Assembly (NCBI RefSeq): GCF_011806575.1
Contig: NZ_JAATOO010000003.1
Location: forward strand, 62,001 to 126,000
Direction of reading: 5' to 3'
Source of the DNA: Vibrio hepatarius
GTDB taxonomy: Bacteria; Pseudomonadota; Gammaproteobacteria; Enterobacterales; Vibrionaceae
Length of the DNA: 64,000 nucleotides
Numbering within the stretch: position 1 is the stretch's first letter; the number at the start of each line of letters is the position of its first letter. The position numbers and the translations under genes were made by a program. The notes under the pieces were generated by a model. The model did not search any database, was not told the DNA's origin, and worked only from the letters and a program-made list of their open reading frames with translations. Below are positions 27,875-36,578 of this stretch, piece by piece.

Positions 27875-28651
27875 ATGACTGAACTGATATTCTTAATCTT
27901 CGCCCTACTCACTGTTCATATCATTGGTGATTTCTGGCTCCAACCGAATCAATGGGTCGAGTGCAAAAATCAGCACAAACATCGTTCTCCGGCTTTATTC
28001 TTCCACGCGCTGATTCAAGGTTCACTCGCTGTCTTACCTATCCTATTTATCACCACAGACTTTAGAAACTTGCTAAGCGTCTTTTTGATTGTTGCTGTCT
28101 CACATTGGCTGATTGATCTATGGAAAACGCACCAAAATATACGTTCGCGCTTTTTTATCCTCGACCAATTGCTGCACAGCCTAGTGCTGTTGTTGATCGC
28201 CATTCACGCCACCGGCATCAGCGCAAAAGAACTCTTTGCCCTACTGACTATCAACAATAACTCTGCACAGATCATCACCGTTCTATTTGCCTACTTGCTC
28301 ATCACCAAGCCATCCTCTATCGCGATTGGTTTGGTGTTAAGCAAATATTCGAAGCGTCTGAAACAAGCCGAAAACGATGCTAATACAGACAATGGCGTTA
28401 AAGACTTATTAGAGGGCGGCCAGTTAATCGGCTATCTAGAAAGGTTATTGATTCTGACGTTCACGCTACAAGGCAGCTTCGCCGCTGTAGGGTTTGTTCT
28501 GGCGTCCAAATCGGTATTTCGATTTGGAGAACTAAGAAATGTAAATGACAGAGCCGCCACGGAATACGTGCTCATTGGCTCAATGCTATCGGTGACGCTA
28601 ACGGTGCTGTTGGGGATTATTGCAACGTCAGCGATTAAGTTGATTGGGTGA
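27875..28651 (+). CDS. DUF3307 integral membrane protein
   Basis: 258 residues from the ATG at 27875 (AAGG 10 bases upstream); a longer frame overlapping satD is less likely. Opens with VHIIGDFWLQPNQWVECKNQHK, the DUF3307 hallmark. Six or so hydrophobic spans are visible (about 3-20, 45-65, 68-88, 95-115, 125-145, 185-210, 230-255). Function unknown. The tight pairing with a SatD-like gene is recurrent from my memory of the families and suggests the regulator and membrane protein act together. Confidence 0.8.
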   Translation: MTELIFLIFALLTVHIIGDFWLQPNQWVECKNQHKHRSPALFFHALIQGSLAVLPILFITTDFRNLLSVFLIVAVSHWLIDLWKTHQNIRSRFFILDQLLHSLVLLLIAIHATGISAKELFALLTINNNSAQIITVLFAYLLITKPSSIAIGLVLSKYSKRLKQAENDANTDNGVKDLLEGGQLIGYLERLLILTFTLQGSFAAVGFVLASKSVFRFGELRNVNDRAATEYVLIGSMLSVTLTVLLGIIATSAIKLIG

Positions 28652-28766
28652 AAAGGCTTGTCTTACGTTAAGTTTGAGGAAGGATCTAGTTAGTAAGTTT
28701 GCTGTCGTCGGCTATTTCTTGAACACATAAGTAAAATGCAACAAGTTCTCATTCTCCACCGTACTC

Positions 28767-28857
28767 TTATAAAACAAGCTTTATAAACCGAAAAATGAGT
28801 TCGCTATCACAGCAAACTTTACCCTATGTTGTCGCATTATGCACCATTGAGCATAAT
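28767..28857. promoter_or_regulatory. Two inverted repeats upstream of the HEPN-NB-ARC gene
   Basis: TTATAAA-N6-TTTATAA spans 28767-28786 and ATTATGC-N8-GCATAAT spans 28836-28857, the latter ending 35 bp before the chosen start. Both are exact. They may be operators or mRNA hairpins; the DNA is AT-rich, so the first could be chance. Confidence 0.4.
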
Positions 28858-28892
28858 AGGAACAAATTTAATGATTGTGGGTTGGGAATTTA

Positions 28893-31229
28893 GTGGCATT
28901 TAACTTAACTAGGATGACTGTCTATGCGTTGATTAGCGCTATTGAGCAGGATTTGCGAGATATGGTTACAAACCATATGACTGACAAAAGTTCACTAAAC
29001 GAAAGTCTTGCTGAAAGAGCAAGCTTGCGTTTTATGAAAGATAATGAGCTGAATCTTACAGATACAGAAGAAATTGGCTTAGAAGACTTAGTCGGTTACT
29101 TTGATTTAGGTGATACTTTCCAAGTAATTAATGGAAATAAAGACTTATTCCCCACGCAGCTCATTTCGCATATAAAGGAACATACTAAACAGCTAGAACT
29201 TTTAGTTCCTGTCCGAAATAGAGTTATGCACATTCGCCCTCTCGATTTCGAAGACCTACCCTGCACATCATCTTTGTGTCAAAAGCTGGTAAAAGAAGCA
29301 CCAGGTTTCTGGAGAAACACCACAGATACTATCCAAAGGCTAGATGCTGAACCAAGTTTTGTTTTGTCATTAGAAATACCATCACTTGATGAAATTACAG
29401 GTGTTAAACACAACTTACCACTACCGGATTTCGATGAGACAGGGCTTATTGGTCGAGATGAAGATGTAGCAAAAATTAAACGCCTATGCCTTGGTGGGTT
29501 CCCAGTTATTTCGATTGTAGGAGAAGGGGGAGTTGGAAAAACTGCTTTGGCGTTAAAAGTTGCTTACGAATTACTGGAAGATCCCAACTCTCCATTTGAC
29601 GCAGTAATTTGGGTATCATCAAAAACATCACAAATAACAGTGAATGAAATAGTCGAGTTTAAAGGTGCAATAAGTGACTCGTTAGGTATGTTTAATGAAA
29701 TTGAATCAGAGTTAATAGGTGAAGGTATTTCGAAGAAGGAAAGCTTCGATGAAATTATTGACTATCTCGCTACATTTAAAATTGCCTTGTTTATAGATAA
29801 CTTAGAAACCATTCTAGATGACAACATTAGAGAATTCATCGGCTCGTTACCAAATGGGAGCAAAATCATAATAACATCTAGAATTGGGTTAGGTGCCTTT
29901 GAATATCCAGTTAAGCTTCAAGGTATTGAGGAAGGATATGCGTCTCAACTACTCCGTACTTTATCAAAATTAAGAAATATAGACACGTTAGCTACGTTAC
30001 CACAAAAAACTTTACTTAAATATGTAAACAGGATGCATCGAAACCCAAGTTACATTAAGTGGTTTGTAAGTTCAGTTCAAACCGGATTAGCTCCAGAAGT
30101 AGTTCTGCAACATTCTGACCTATTCCTAGAATTCTGTATGTCTAACGTCTATAAATACTTATCACCGGACGCTAGAACTTTAACTGATGCCATGCAGTGT
30201 GCACATGGCTTGAAAGATTTGCCAGAATTAGCGTATTTAACTGAGTTTGATGCGCTGACAGTGCAAAAAGCCACCCAAGAGCTTATGGCTACTAACATGA
30301 TGACTCAATCCTCCGATTCAAAAGGAGCAAGTGTAAAAACTCGTTATCAATTGTCTGAGTTAGCAAGAGCTTACTTAAGCAAACATCACAAACCATCACA
30401 AACAATTCAAAAACAAATTAGGGCTAAGCAAAATCAGCTCAACTCAGTTTTTGAGCGCCAAATGAAACAACGTTCAAGCAATAAGTATCAAAAGAAAAAT
30501 ATAAAATTCCGTGACAAATCAGACCGCGTCGTAGCAAAAATGCTAACTGATGCTTTGACTAACCTTAACAATAATCAATATGGATTAGCGTACGACCTTT
30601 TAGATGAAGCGCATCGAATGGCTCCTGATTACTTTGAAGTTCCTCGAGTGTTTGCGCAGTATTATGAGATTATTGGAAACATAGCCGATGCTAGAGAACA
30701 ATATGAACTAGCGATAGTTTTAGAGCCTGACGCCCCACAATTGCACTACTGGTTTGGAAAGTTCCTATTGCAGAAAGACGACAACGTAGATGATGCCATC
30801 GTTCAGTTTCAACGGGCTCACAAACTAGATCCTAGTTCTTTCGACACCGCATTATCACTAGCAAGGTGTTACATGTTTGCAAGTAGTTATGACGAAACAG
30901 AGAAGTTACTGGATAAGCTAAAAGAGCAATTTGAGCGTAGCCCTGAACACTTGCAGAAAATCTACTTAGACACAGAAATTCAGATCAGTTATCGACTCGC
31001 AGATGATTTTTGCCGAGATGGCAATATCAAGGCTTCTCTAAAACATTTAGAACGAATGAAAGAACTATTTGATGCCCTACCAGATCACTTTAAAGACAAG
31101 TACATGAGAAAGAAACTAGCAAAAGCTAAATATACCTTTAATCACGTTCAGAAAAGTACAGACTTGGAATTACAATCCAGAATAACGCAGTTCGGAGTAT
31201 GGTTAAACGAGCACGCTATCGACAACTAA
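28893..31229 (+). CDS. HEPN-NB-ARC-TPR STAND NTPase, putative antiphage sensor
   Basis: About 778 residues. The N-terminal domain (about 1-165) has VYALISAIEQDLRDMV and the RNase-type HEPN motif R-x4-H (R108, H113, within RNRVMH), similar to Swt1-type HEPN domains. An NB-ARC ATPase follows: P-loop GEGGVGKT (210-217), Walker B FIDNLE with D302, and sensor ITSR (about 327-330). A winged-helix/linker region and TPR-like repeats (about 530-760) complete it. Start chosen at GTG 28893 (GGGA five bases upstream); TTG 28875 and ATG 28914 are alternatives. By architecture the TPRs sense, NB-ARC oligomerises, and HEPN cleaves RNA. Lone gene, AT-rich, in an accessory island. Confidence 0.82.
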   Translation: MAFNLTRMTVYALISAIEQDLRDMVTNHMTDKSSLNESLAERASLRFMKDNELNLTDTEEIGLEDLVGYFDLGDTFQVINGNKDLFPTQLISHIKEHTKQLELLVPVRNRVMHIRPLDFEDLPCTSSLCQKLVKEAPGFWRNTTDTIQRLDAEPSFVLSLEIPSLDEITGVKHNLPLPDFDETGLIGRDEDVAKIKRLCLGGFPVISIVGEGGVGKTALALKVAYELLEDPNSPFDAVIWVSSKTSQITVNEIVEFKGAISDSLGMFNEIESELIGEGISKKESFDEIIDYLATFKIALFIDNLETILDDNIREFIGSLPNGSKIIITSRIGLGAFEYPVKLQGIEEGYASQLLRTLSKLRNIDTLATLPQKTLLKYVNRMHRNPSYIKWFVSSVQTGLAPEVVLQHSDLFLEFCMSNVYKYLSPDARTLTDAMQCAHGLKDLPELAYLTEFDALTVQKATQELMATNMMTQSSDSKGASVKTRYQLSELARAYLSKHHKPSQTIQKQIRAKQNQLNSVFERQMKQRSSNKYQKKNIKFRDKSDRVVAKMLTDALTNLNNNQYGLAYDLLDEAHRMAPDYFEVPRVFAQYYEIIGNIADAREQYELAIVLEPDAPQLHYWFGKFLLQKDDNVDDAIVQFQRAHKLDPSSFDTALSLARCYMFASSYDETEKLLDKLKEQFERSPEHLQKIYLDTEIQISYRLADDFCRDGNIKASLKHLERMKELFDALPDHFKDKYMRKKLAKAKYTFNHVQKSTDLELQSRITQFGVWLNEHAIDN

Positions 31230-31750
31230 TGTGTAATAGGAGGTTTACCCATCCTCACTTGCAACACTACTAATATGGGTTGGTTTGGACTCAGGCTTTC
31301 AGTTCCCAAATCTTGATACAATCAGATCGTACAGATATGTGTATCTCGCTTATGCTCCGAAACGTTCTAGCAACAGGTAAGATATCCTTACCTGTTTGCT
31401 CCAAGAAGTGCCAGCTCGATCCAGAGCCGATATATTTAATCCCTACCTTCTCGACGTCCTTACCTGAAAGTAAGCCGAGGTGTGGGTGGAAGGTTTCTCC
31501 CAAAAACTATGACTTTTGACAAATTTAGCTAAAAGTTACGTTTGCATAATCATGCAGTCTTGCTCAAAATGATATATCGCTACTGGCGGCTATAAAGTTA
31601 GCAATATTTGGGTAACGCTCTCATTTTCGCCTGATATTGAATGCAGCAAAAAAACAGTCCGACAAAATGCGCTTGTTATGTTTATGTCATTCACCTAGAA
31701 ATGTTCTCAGATTTTTGACATACACAGATAATGATAAAGTAAATGCTTTA
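31230..31750. other. Gene-poor gap with a perfect inverted repeat
   Basis: AACAGGTAAG-ATATC-CTTACCTGTT (31372-31396) is a perfect 10-bp inverted repeat without a T-run. CCTTACCTG recurs at about 31459. A 70-codon minus-strand frame (31291-31503) opens only with TTG and has no convincing ribosome site. The stretch lies between two convergent transcription units; no recognisable gene is seen. Confidence 0.5.
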
Positions 31751-32419
31751 TCAAGCAAGAAAGCCGATGAAACCAAGCACAACCACTAGTCCGCTAGGCT
31801 CAAATATAAAGTTCAATAATCTTTTGTAAGGAAATCGATATAGTCCCGCAAATATTCTGAGTGCGCCATGACCAGCCAATAGAATAAATGCTGACAGAGG
31901 CCCAAGATCTATCAAGAATACGAATACCCCAAACATTAGTATCACAAATGTTATTATTAACTCGAATGATTGGAGTCTTGGCCTAAACGGCCATCCAAAA
32001 AAATGTTTATCCTTAATTAATTTTATCCCACAACATCCTAATTTTGCACATCCAATTTTCGCGCCGAAGTACGCTAAGTTTATGAATATACCGAAGGAGA
32101 CAAACTGATTTGAGTTTATCGACTCTTCCATTATTGCCGTTAGAAAAGAGTAAACTATAAAGCTTAACAATAATCCATTCGTCCATTTTGGCCTGCGAAA
32201 GACAAAATCTTGAATATCAAACTTTGAGCCTAAATACAAAGATAGAGCTGTAGAGCATGATACTAAGATAGCAGTAAAGGACGTATATCCTAGACTTAGA
32301 TATAAATTCCAAAATATTAAAAAAAGTGTCGCGATCGCCACGAAAACTAACCTTGGAATAAATGCACCTCTGTACCAAAGCCTAAGTAAATGACGGTCTA
32401 TCACGCTGTTTGTCAGCAT
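31751..32419 (-). CDS. Lgt-like (prolipoprotein diacylglyceryl transferase-related) membrane protein
   Basis: 222 residues with about six or seven hydrophobic spans. The segment AKIGCAKLGCCG followed by FRPRLQSFE and, further on, HGALRIFAGLYR matches the order of the Lgt-like motifs (GCFxxGCCYG, PTQLYE, LFRFxxEFxR) that I know from diverged Lgt relatives. True Lgt is longer and has HGGLxG; that is missing, so normal lipoprotein modification is unlikely. It overlaps the preceding gene by 7 bp with no separate ribosome site, implying coupling. Last gene of a four-gene operon. Confidence 0.6.
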   Translation of the reverse strand: MLTNSVIDRHLLRLWYRGAFIPRLVFVAIATLFLIFWNLYLSLGYTSFTAILVSCSTALSLYLGSKFDIQDFVFRRPKWTNGLLLSFIVYSFLTAIMEESINSNQFVSFGIFINLAYFGAKIGCAKLGCCGIKLIKDKHFFGWPFRPRLQSFELIITFVILMFGVFVFLIDLGPLSAFILLAGHGALRIFAGLYRFPYKRLLNFIFEPSGLVVVLGFIGFLA

Positions 32420-33210
32420 AATGAGGTATCGTCACAATTATTGTTTACCCAATTATTACATGCGGCCCTGGTGTTTGGCCCATAAACAACTGTATAACCA
32501 TTGCTACCGTACATTGTTCCATGATGCACAATACAAAGCTGTCCGCGTTTATAAACATACCACTCGGGTTCATTTGGGTCAGTTCCACAATTTGATTCAT
32601 TTTCGCCGTTAGCAAAGGCAAAAAGAGGATTGACCATTCTTGCACCAAAACTCTCTGTGTCTTTCCCTACAGCATGGAGATCAAAAGTTGCTAGATCTAC
32701 CTCCTCTAATTCACCAAATTCTGCGAGTATCCATGTTTCTTTATCTTCATCATTAGAGTCTACAAATTTTGAAATTGATGCAACTGTCGAAATTTGAATA
32801 CTTTTTAACAATTGATATGCTGACCTATCAACGCCTAGCTGTGTAACTTTCGGGAGCTCCAACTCCAGGGGTTCGTCAAATAATATTGTAATTATGTTGT
32901 TTTCATTTTTTAAAGTTCCTTTCCAGAGCGCGGGTATGGTTGCAAAAAAATCTTCAATAACGGGATCATAGAACTCCATCCATAGCTCGTCGTCAGCTTC
33001 ATTTATAAATTCATCTTGGGTAATTGTAAAACTTCCTCGTGTAATCACTTCTTCCGATTGATTTGTTTGTAGAGGCAATAAGTCGACAATGAGGCTTATT
33101 GGGAACTGGGCCTGGCCACTATGAGCGTCAACTATCTCTTTTTGTAGCGCAATTATTGAGTCTTTATGTGGTCTAGCACTCATTTTCCATTGATAAATAT
33201 CAGTAGTCAT
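32413..33210 (-). CDS. Unrecognised protein with Cys-rich C-terminus ending in Cys
   Basis: 265 residues, no family recognised and no signal peptide. The first 200 residues are acidic and look folded (DELWMEFYDPVIEDFF, LPKVTQLGVDRSAYQLL). The last 65 are different: Gly/Asn/Tyr-rich with five cysteines (SNCGTD, GQLCIVHH, RAACNNWVNNNCDD) and a terminal SLC, so the chain ends in Cys. That tail resembles a small disulfide-bonded or modified peptide module. GAGGTGATCT gives an excellent ribosome site. Third gene of the operon, before the Lgt-like gene. Confidence 0.7.
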   Translation of the reverse strand: MTTDIYQWKMSARPHKDSIIALQKEIVDAHSGQAQFPISLIVDLLPLQTNQSEEVITRGSFTITQDEFINEADDELWMEFYDPVIEDFFATIPALWKGTLKNENNIITILFDEPLELELPKVTQLGVDRSAYQLLKSIQISTVASISKFVDSNDEDKETWILAEFGELEEVDLATFDLHAVGKDTESFGARMVNPLFAFANGENESNCGTDPNEPEWYVYKRGQLCIVHHGTMYGSNGYTVVYGPNTRAACNNWVNNNCDDTSLC

Positions 33211-33213
33211 AGA

Positions 33214-34425
33214 TCACCTCGTTCTCATGTCAAGTTGTAGTCCATATGGTGTGATCCGAGTTCGTATGCGTGAAGCTGTAGCCCCAAAACTGCCAACATA
33301 CTCGGTAAAGTACTTATTCCTATTAATTTCTTTTTTGACGATTAGCCCCGCCGCACTAATGACTTCGTCGCACACAGGCCAACACCTTTTTGCCTTGATC
33401 CTGTAATCCCATTCAGCCCACCTTGCATCAAGTGATAATTCGGTTAGGTTGGAAACAGTAAAGTAAATCCGATAGTCCATACGCACCCATGTTTTAACGG
33501 CGATGTGTAAAATATCTCTGGAATCAGACCTGTTTGTAGAAATTCTAATAAATCCATTTTTAAAACTGATGCTATTTAAGGATGCTCTGCCAGCAACATG
33601 CCTTCTAATTTCTTTTTCGATTATTTTGTCTTTAACTTTGGCGGCCTGCGTATATCCCCTATTGATATAAGAAATTAATGGTTCAGGTAATTTCCTCTTT
33701 GGCAAGGCCTTTGAGACAAATAACAAATAACCCCGACTTAAAATGAAGGTAGATGGCTTTCCACCTAACCGAATATCACCGAATCTCAAGGGTTCAAATT
33801 TAACAGAGTTATTGATTAACGCCTGTAGTATTTCAGTTTTCACCGTCTGCAGTACATTCGCTTGATGCTTTACGGGAATCTTTGTATAAGGGTTGTGGGG
33901 TGCGTTCTCCTTAATGAATCGAGGGCTTAAAATAATAATCGGAGTTATTCTTCCGTCATCATCCAACGAAAATCTGATACGTAAGCTCATGGTCATCAGG
34001 CTTTCATTCTGATTTGAAATTAAGACGGCCATATCAACGAGCATTTCTACAGAATAACTGTATTGGTTGATCTGGCGTGGGAGAATGATTCGTGGCTTAT
34101 TTTTTGGTGTTATTAGGACTGAAACTCCATCCCCTTCGAATGATATGGGATTAAGATTACTGTTTGCGAATACTTCAGAGGCACGTGCCTCGGTTATCGC
34201 AATTTCAAAGTCATTAATTCTTTGAGATATTTGGACGTTTAGATTTTCGAACGATGACTGCTTAAGCCCAACTGCTCCACTATCATCTATCATACTGGAT
34301 AGAAGCGACACGAGAGAATCGTCAATTTCGTCAAGAAAGTCATTGTCGAAGTCAAGACCATTTTCCAGCCCTTCAATATGAAAGTCTATCTCGTCCAGAA
34401 TGGCAAGAGTATTGTCCTTGTTCAT
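33214..34425 (-). CDS. Unrecognised 403-residue protein of the four-gene operon
   Basis: No family recognised. The N-terminus (about 1-60) is strongly acidic (DEIDFHIEGLENGLDFDNDFLDEIDD), followed by an alpha/beta region and a basic, beta-rich C-terminal half (SFKNGFIRISTNRSD, WVRMDYRIYFTVSNLTELSLDARWAEWDYRIKA, ending RTRITPYGLQLDMRTR). The latter could be an extended beta fold that binds lipid or another hydrophobic ligand, but this is only an impression. No signal peptide. AGGAA eight bases before ATG; 3 bp from the next gene and 11 bp from the previous one. Confidence 0.75.
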   Translation of the reverse strand: MNKDNTLAILDEIDFHIEGLENGLDFDNDFLDEIDDSLVSLLSSMIDDSGAVGLKQSSFENLNVQISQRINDFEIAITEARASEVFANSNLNPISFEGDGVSVLITPKNKPRIILPRQINQYSYSVEMLVDMAVLISNQNESLMTMSLRIRFSLDDDGRITPIIILSPRFIKENAPHNPYTKIPVKHQANVLQTVKTEILQALINNSVKFEPLRFGDIRLGGKPSTFILSRGYLLFVSKALPKRKLPEPLISYINRGYTQAAKVKDKIIEKEIRRHVAGRASLNSISFKNGFIRISTNRSDSRDILHIAVKTWVRMDYRIYFTVSNLTELSLDARWAEWDYRIKAKRCWPVCDEVISAAGLIVKKEINRNKYFTEYVGSFGATASRIRTRITPYGLQLDMRTR

Positions 34426-34436
34426 CGTGGGGTTCC

Positions 34437-35315
34437 TCAGCCTATTTTCTTGACCGCTTCAGTAAGACGATCAAGCGATTTCTTAGAGTCTTCATTGCCC
34501 AATTCAATATCGTGAACTGCTGTCTCAGTATTCGTTTTTATGGGTGTCAAATAGTCGACTCGTTGCAACTCCATTTGGCGGCTGATGGTTTTGAGTCTGG
34601 ATGCTATTTGCCTTAGCCGAGGCTCAAGAGGATTTTTGTGCAGAGATTCGACCTGGTAAACCAATCTACCGCTAGGTAAGGTTTCAGTAGGATCAAAAAT
34701 ATCGAATGAAGGTGCACCTCCTTCGGAAAATGTTAGTACTAGATTCGGTAAGCTAGATATTTCCTCAGGCTCATTGATATTGAAAGTATTTACATGCCTC
34801 TTCCAAATAGCTTGTAACGACATTGGTTTTATAGGCATAAATCGATATAAATAATTCAGGCAATGCAGATTTCCAGACCACCCTATACTTCGATCTCCTA
34901 GCTTGGTTAATTTGGCTGCCCAGTTATCATCCTCCGCATAGGCCTGCGCAAATGCCCAGTCAGAGTCCAACTGATCTTCAGGCAAATTCATTGCCTTGCC
35001 TAAGCTTATATAAGCTTTCGCGCCTTTAAGGTATCCCATTTTTAACGTGTCATGAGTGTTTTCATCCAGAGATATTACCAACTCCTGAATGAGCGAAGCG
35101 GTAACATTATGTTCATTGACATATAGACGAAAGTCTTCCCCTCCAGTCAATTGCGCCGAATTGATGAGCGGCATGACAGATGGCGCCGAATAAAATTGAA
35201 GTTCGACATCAGTTAATTCTGAAACCCTAGTAATATCAAATGGAAGCACTAACTCTCTATTTAATGCTGAAAACTCTATACTGCCACTCATTACAGCCCT
35301 AACTTCAGCAGACAT
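34437..35315 (-). CDS. Unrecognised 292-residue protein, first gene of the operon
   Basis: No family recognised and no signal peptide. Mixed alpha/beta composition: FDITRVSELTDVELQFYSAPSVMPL near the start, a central SGNLHCLNYLYRFMPIKPMSLQ segment, and a charged helical C-terminus (RQIASRLKTISRQMELQRV, DSKKSLDRLTEAVKKIG). A perfect AGGAGG ribosome site sits before the ATG, fitting the first gene of a highly translated operon. Codon use is AT-rich like its neighbours. Confidence 0.75.
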   Translation of the reverse strand: MSAEVRAVMSGSIEFSALNRELVLPFDITRVSELTDVELQFYSAPSVMPLINSAQLTGGEDFRLYVNEHNVTASLIQELVISLDENTHDTLKMGYLKGAKAYISLGKAMNLPEDQLDSDWAFAQAYAEDDNWAAKLTKLGDRSIGWSGNLHCLNYLYRFMPIKPMSLQAIWKRHVNTFNINEPEEISSLPNLVLTFSEGGAPSFDIFDPTETLPSGRLVYQVESLHKNPLEPRLRQIASRLKTISRQMELQRVDYLTPIKTNTETAVHDIELGNEDSKKSLDRLTEAVKKIG

Positions 35316-36092
35316 AACTCCTCCTAAGTTCGATAACTAATGCAAAACGGATTTTGGATTTTATAGGCACTCTTTATATTTACTATTCATCTAAATTACT
35401 GGTTTTGGTGCCTTAGGATTGTTCACCTACACCTCTAGGCACATAACACTCTTAATATAAGCATGTTCACCACACTTGTTTTCACCTATCACAACAACCT
35501 GTAAAAGATAGAATATAAAGCAGATACTGTCTCTGTCATTTAAATAAAAATGAGCATCTCTAGACATCAAAGCAAGCCATTTTTCATACTTTGCATGTTC
35601 TACTAAAAGTTCTGCATAGAGTTAATCTGGTGTGACGAGTTGGAGATGAAACAAATTGTCAAAAAAGCTTTTACGGAAGACTCCTCTTGAAGTGGTGCCG
35701 TTCTGCTGATTGGGAGATGGTACACTCTTTGATAGGTAGGTTTCGTCCTAAGCTTCAAACTCACTTCTGTCCAGAAACAACTTTGGTAGTGCTGAGTGTA
35801 GATTGTACAGTTAAGTTGCGCTTCACCACCAAAGGTGTCAGATCGTGTATGAGTCAGTACAACTAATAGTCCTCTGATATTAATTACTTGAGCTAGGCTT
35901 TCTGTAAGTTTAGTTCATTTACCTAGTTCCAAATTAGCAGTCATTTTAGATGAATACCTCGAAACAATAAATCCAACTCATTCCACATACTAAAGGTACC
36001 TAAGTAAAAAAACGTAAAGCCATCTTGTTTTTCGCTAACCTGATGAGTATCTTGACAGTAACCATTTCTAGTCAGTTTGATGAGATATTGTG
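35316..36092. other. About 780 bp with no recognisable gene, right edge of the AT-rich island
   Basis: Carries the presumed promoter of the minus-strand operon near 35316-35450. Elsewhere frames are short. One frame (about 35640-35866) stays open for roughly 75 codons without a good start and could be a decayed gene fragment, but it resembles nothing I know. A 93-codon minus-strand frame (35941-36222) overlaps the start of the next plus-strand gene and is not supported. I found no clear flanking direct repeat or integrase. Confidence 0.5.
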
Positions 36093-36464
36093 ATGTTGAG
36101 TAAAGCCACATCGACAACTTACTTTCTGTTGAGCATCTTGATGGCTCTAGTGCTTTCAAGTGGCTTTGCTCGTGCAGATCTCTCGCCAAACCAAGACCAT
36201 GTTGCTGAAAATGCAGAAACACACCTCAACTATTGCAACTTGCCGGACGAATCCACAACAAAGGTAGAATTTGGCTGCAGCGACCTGTGTGGAAGCTGTT
36301 TCGAAAAACAGTGTTGTTCTCATGGACACGCTTCAGGTAACGCGGTTGTTGAAACTCAGCAACGCTCTTATAACGCACCATTCCGCTATGAGTTGGTGAC
36401 AAGCAGAGCCATTCATTACACCAGTGCCGATTCGCGCTCCCTCTATCGCCCTCCAATAGCCTAG
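36093..36464 (+). CDS. Secreted Cys/His-rich protein of unknown function
   Basis: 123 residues. A Sec signal (about 1-28, MLSKATSTTYFLLSILMALVL, ending ARA) precedes a short mature chain with a dense Cys/His patch: FGCSDLCGSCFEKQCCSHGHASG. That patch looks like a metal-binding site. ATG at 36093 chosen because GAG lies eight bases upstream. It precedes the EamA transporter gene by 200 bp. No family recognised with confidence. Confidence 0.65.
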   Translation: MLSKATSTTYFLLSILMALVLSSGFARADLSPNQDHVAENAETHLNYCNLPDESTTKVEFGCSDLCGSCFEKQCCSHGHASGNAVVETQQRSYNAPFRYELVTSRAIHYTSADSRSLYRPPIA

Positions 36465-36578
36465 TTCCTATCTCGCAGCACGTTGCTGCAAACAACTTCA
36501 CTGCACGAGCTAACGTGCGAATTTGTTACGCGTGTAAATAGCACTCTGTTTGCACCATCCTGTGATAGGAAAACCACC

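Noticed and set aside
28875..28914. TTG 28875 or ATG 28914 as start of the STAND gene
   Set aside because: TTG lacks a ribosome site and ATG 28914 has only AGG directly against it; GTG 28893 has GGGA at good spacing. Not excluded.
31291..31503. 70-codon minus-strand frame in the gap after the STAND gene
   Set aside because: Bounded by a stop just upstream, only a TTG start, no ribosome site and no recognisable domain; kept only as a note on the gap.
35640..35866. Open stretch resembling a decayed transposase fragment
   Set aside because: About 75 codons open but no known transposase motif and no start; cannot be supported.
35941..36222. 93-codon minus-strand frame
   Set aside because: Overlaps the signal-peptide-coding start of the plus-strand Cys-rich gene; composition not protein-like and no ribosome site.
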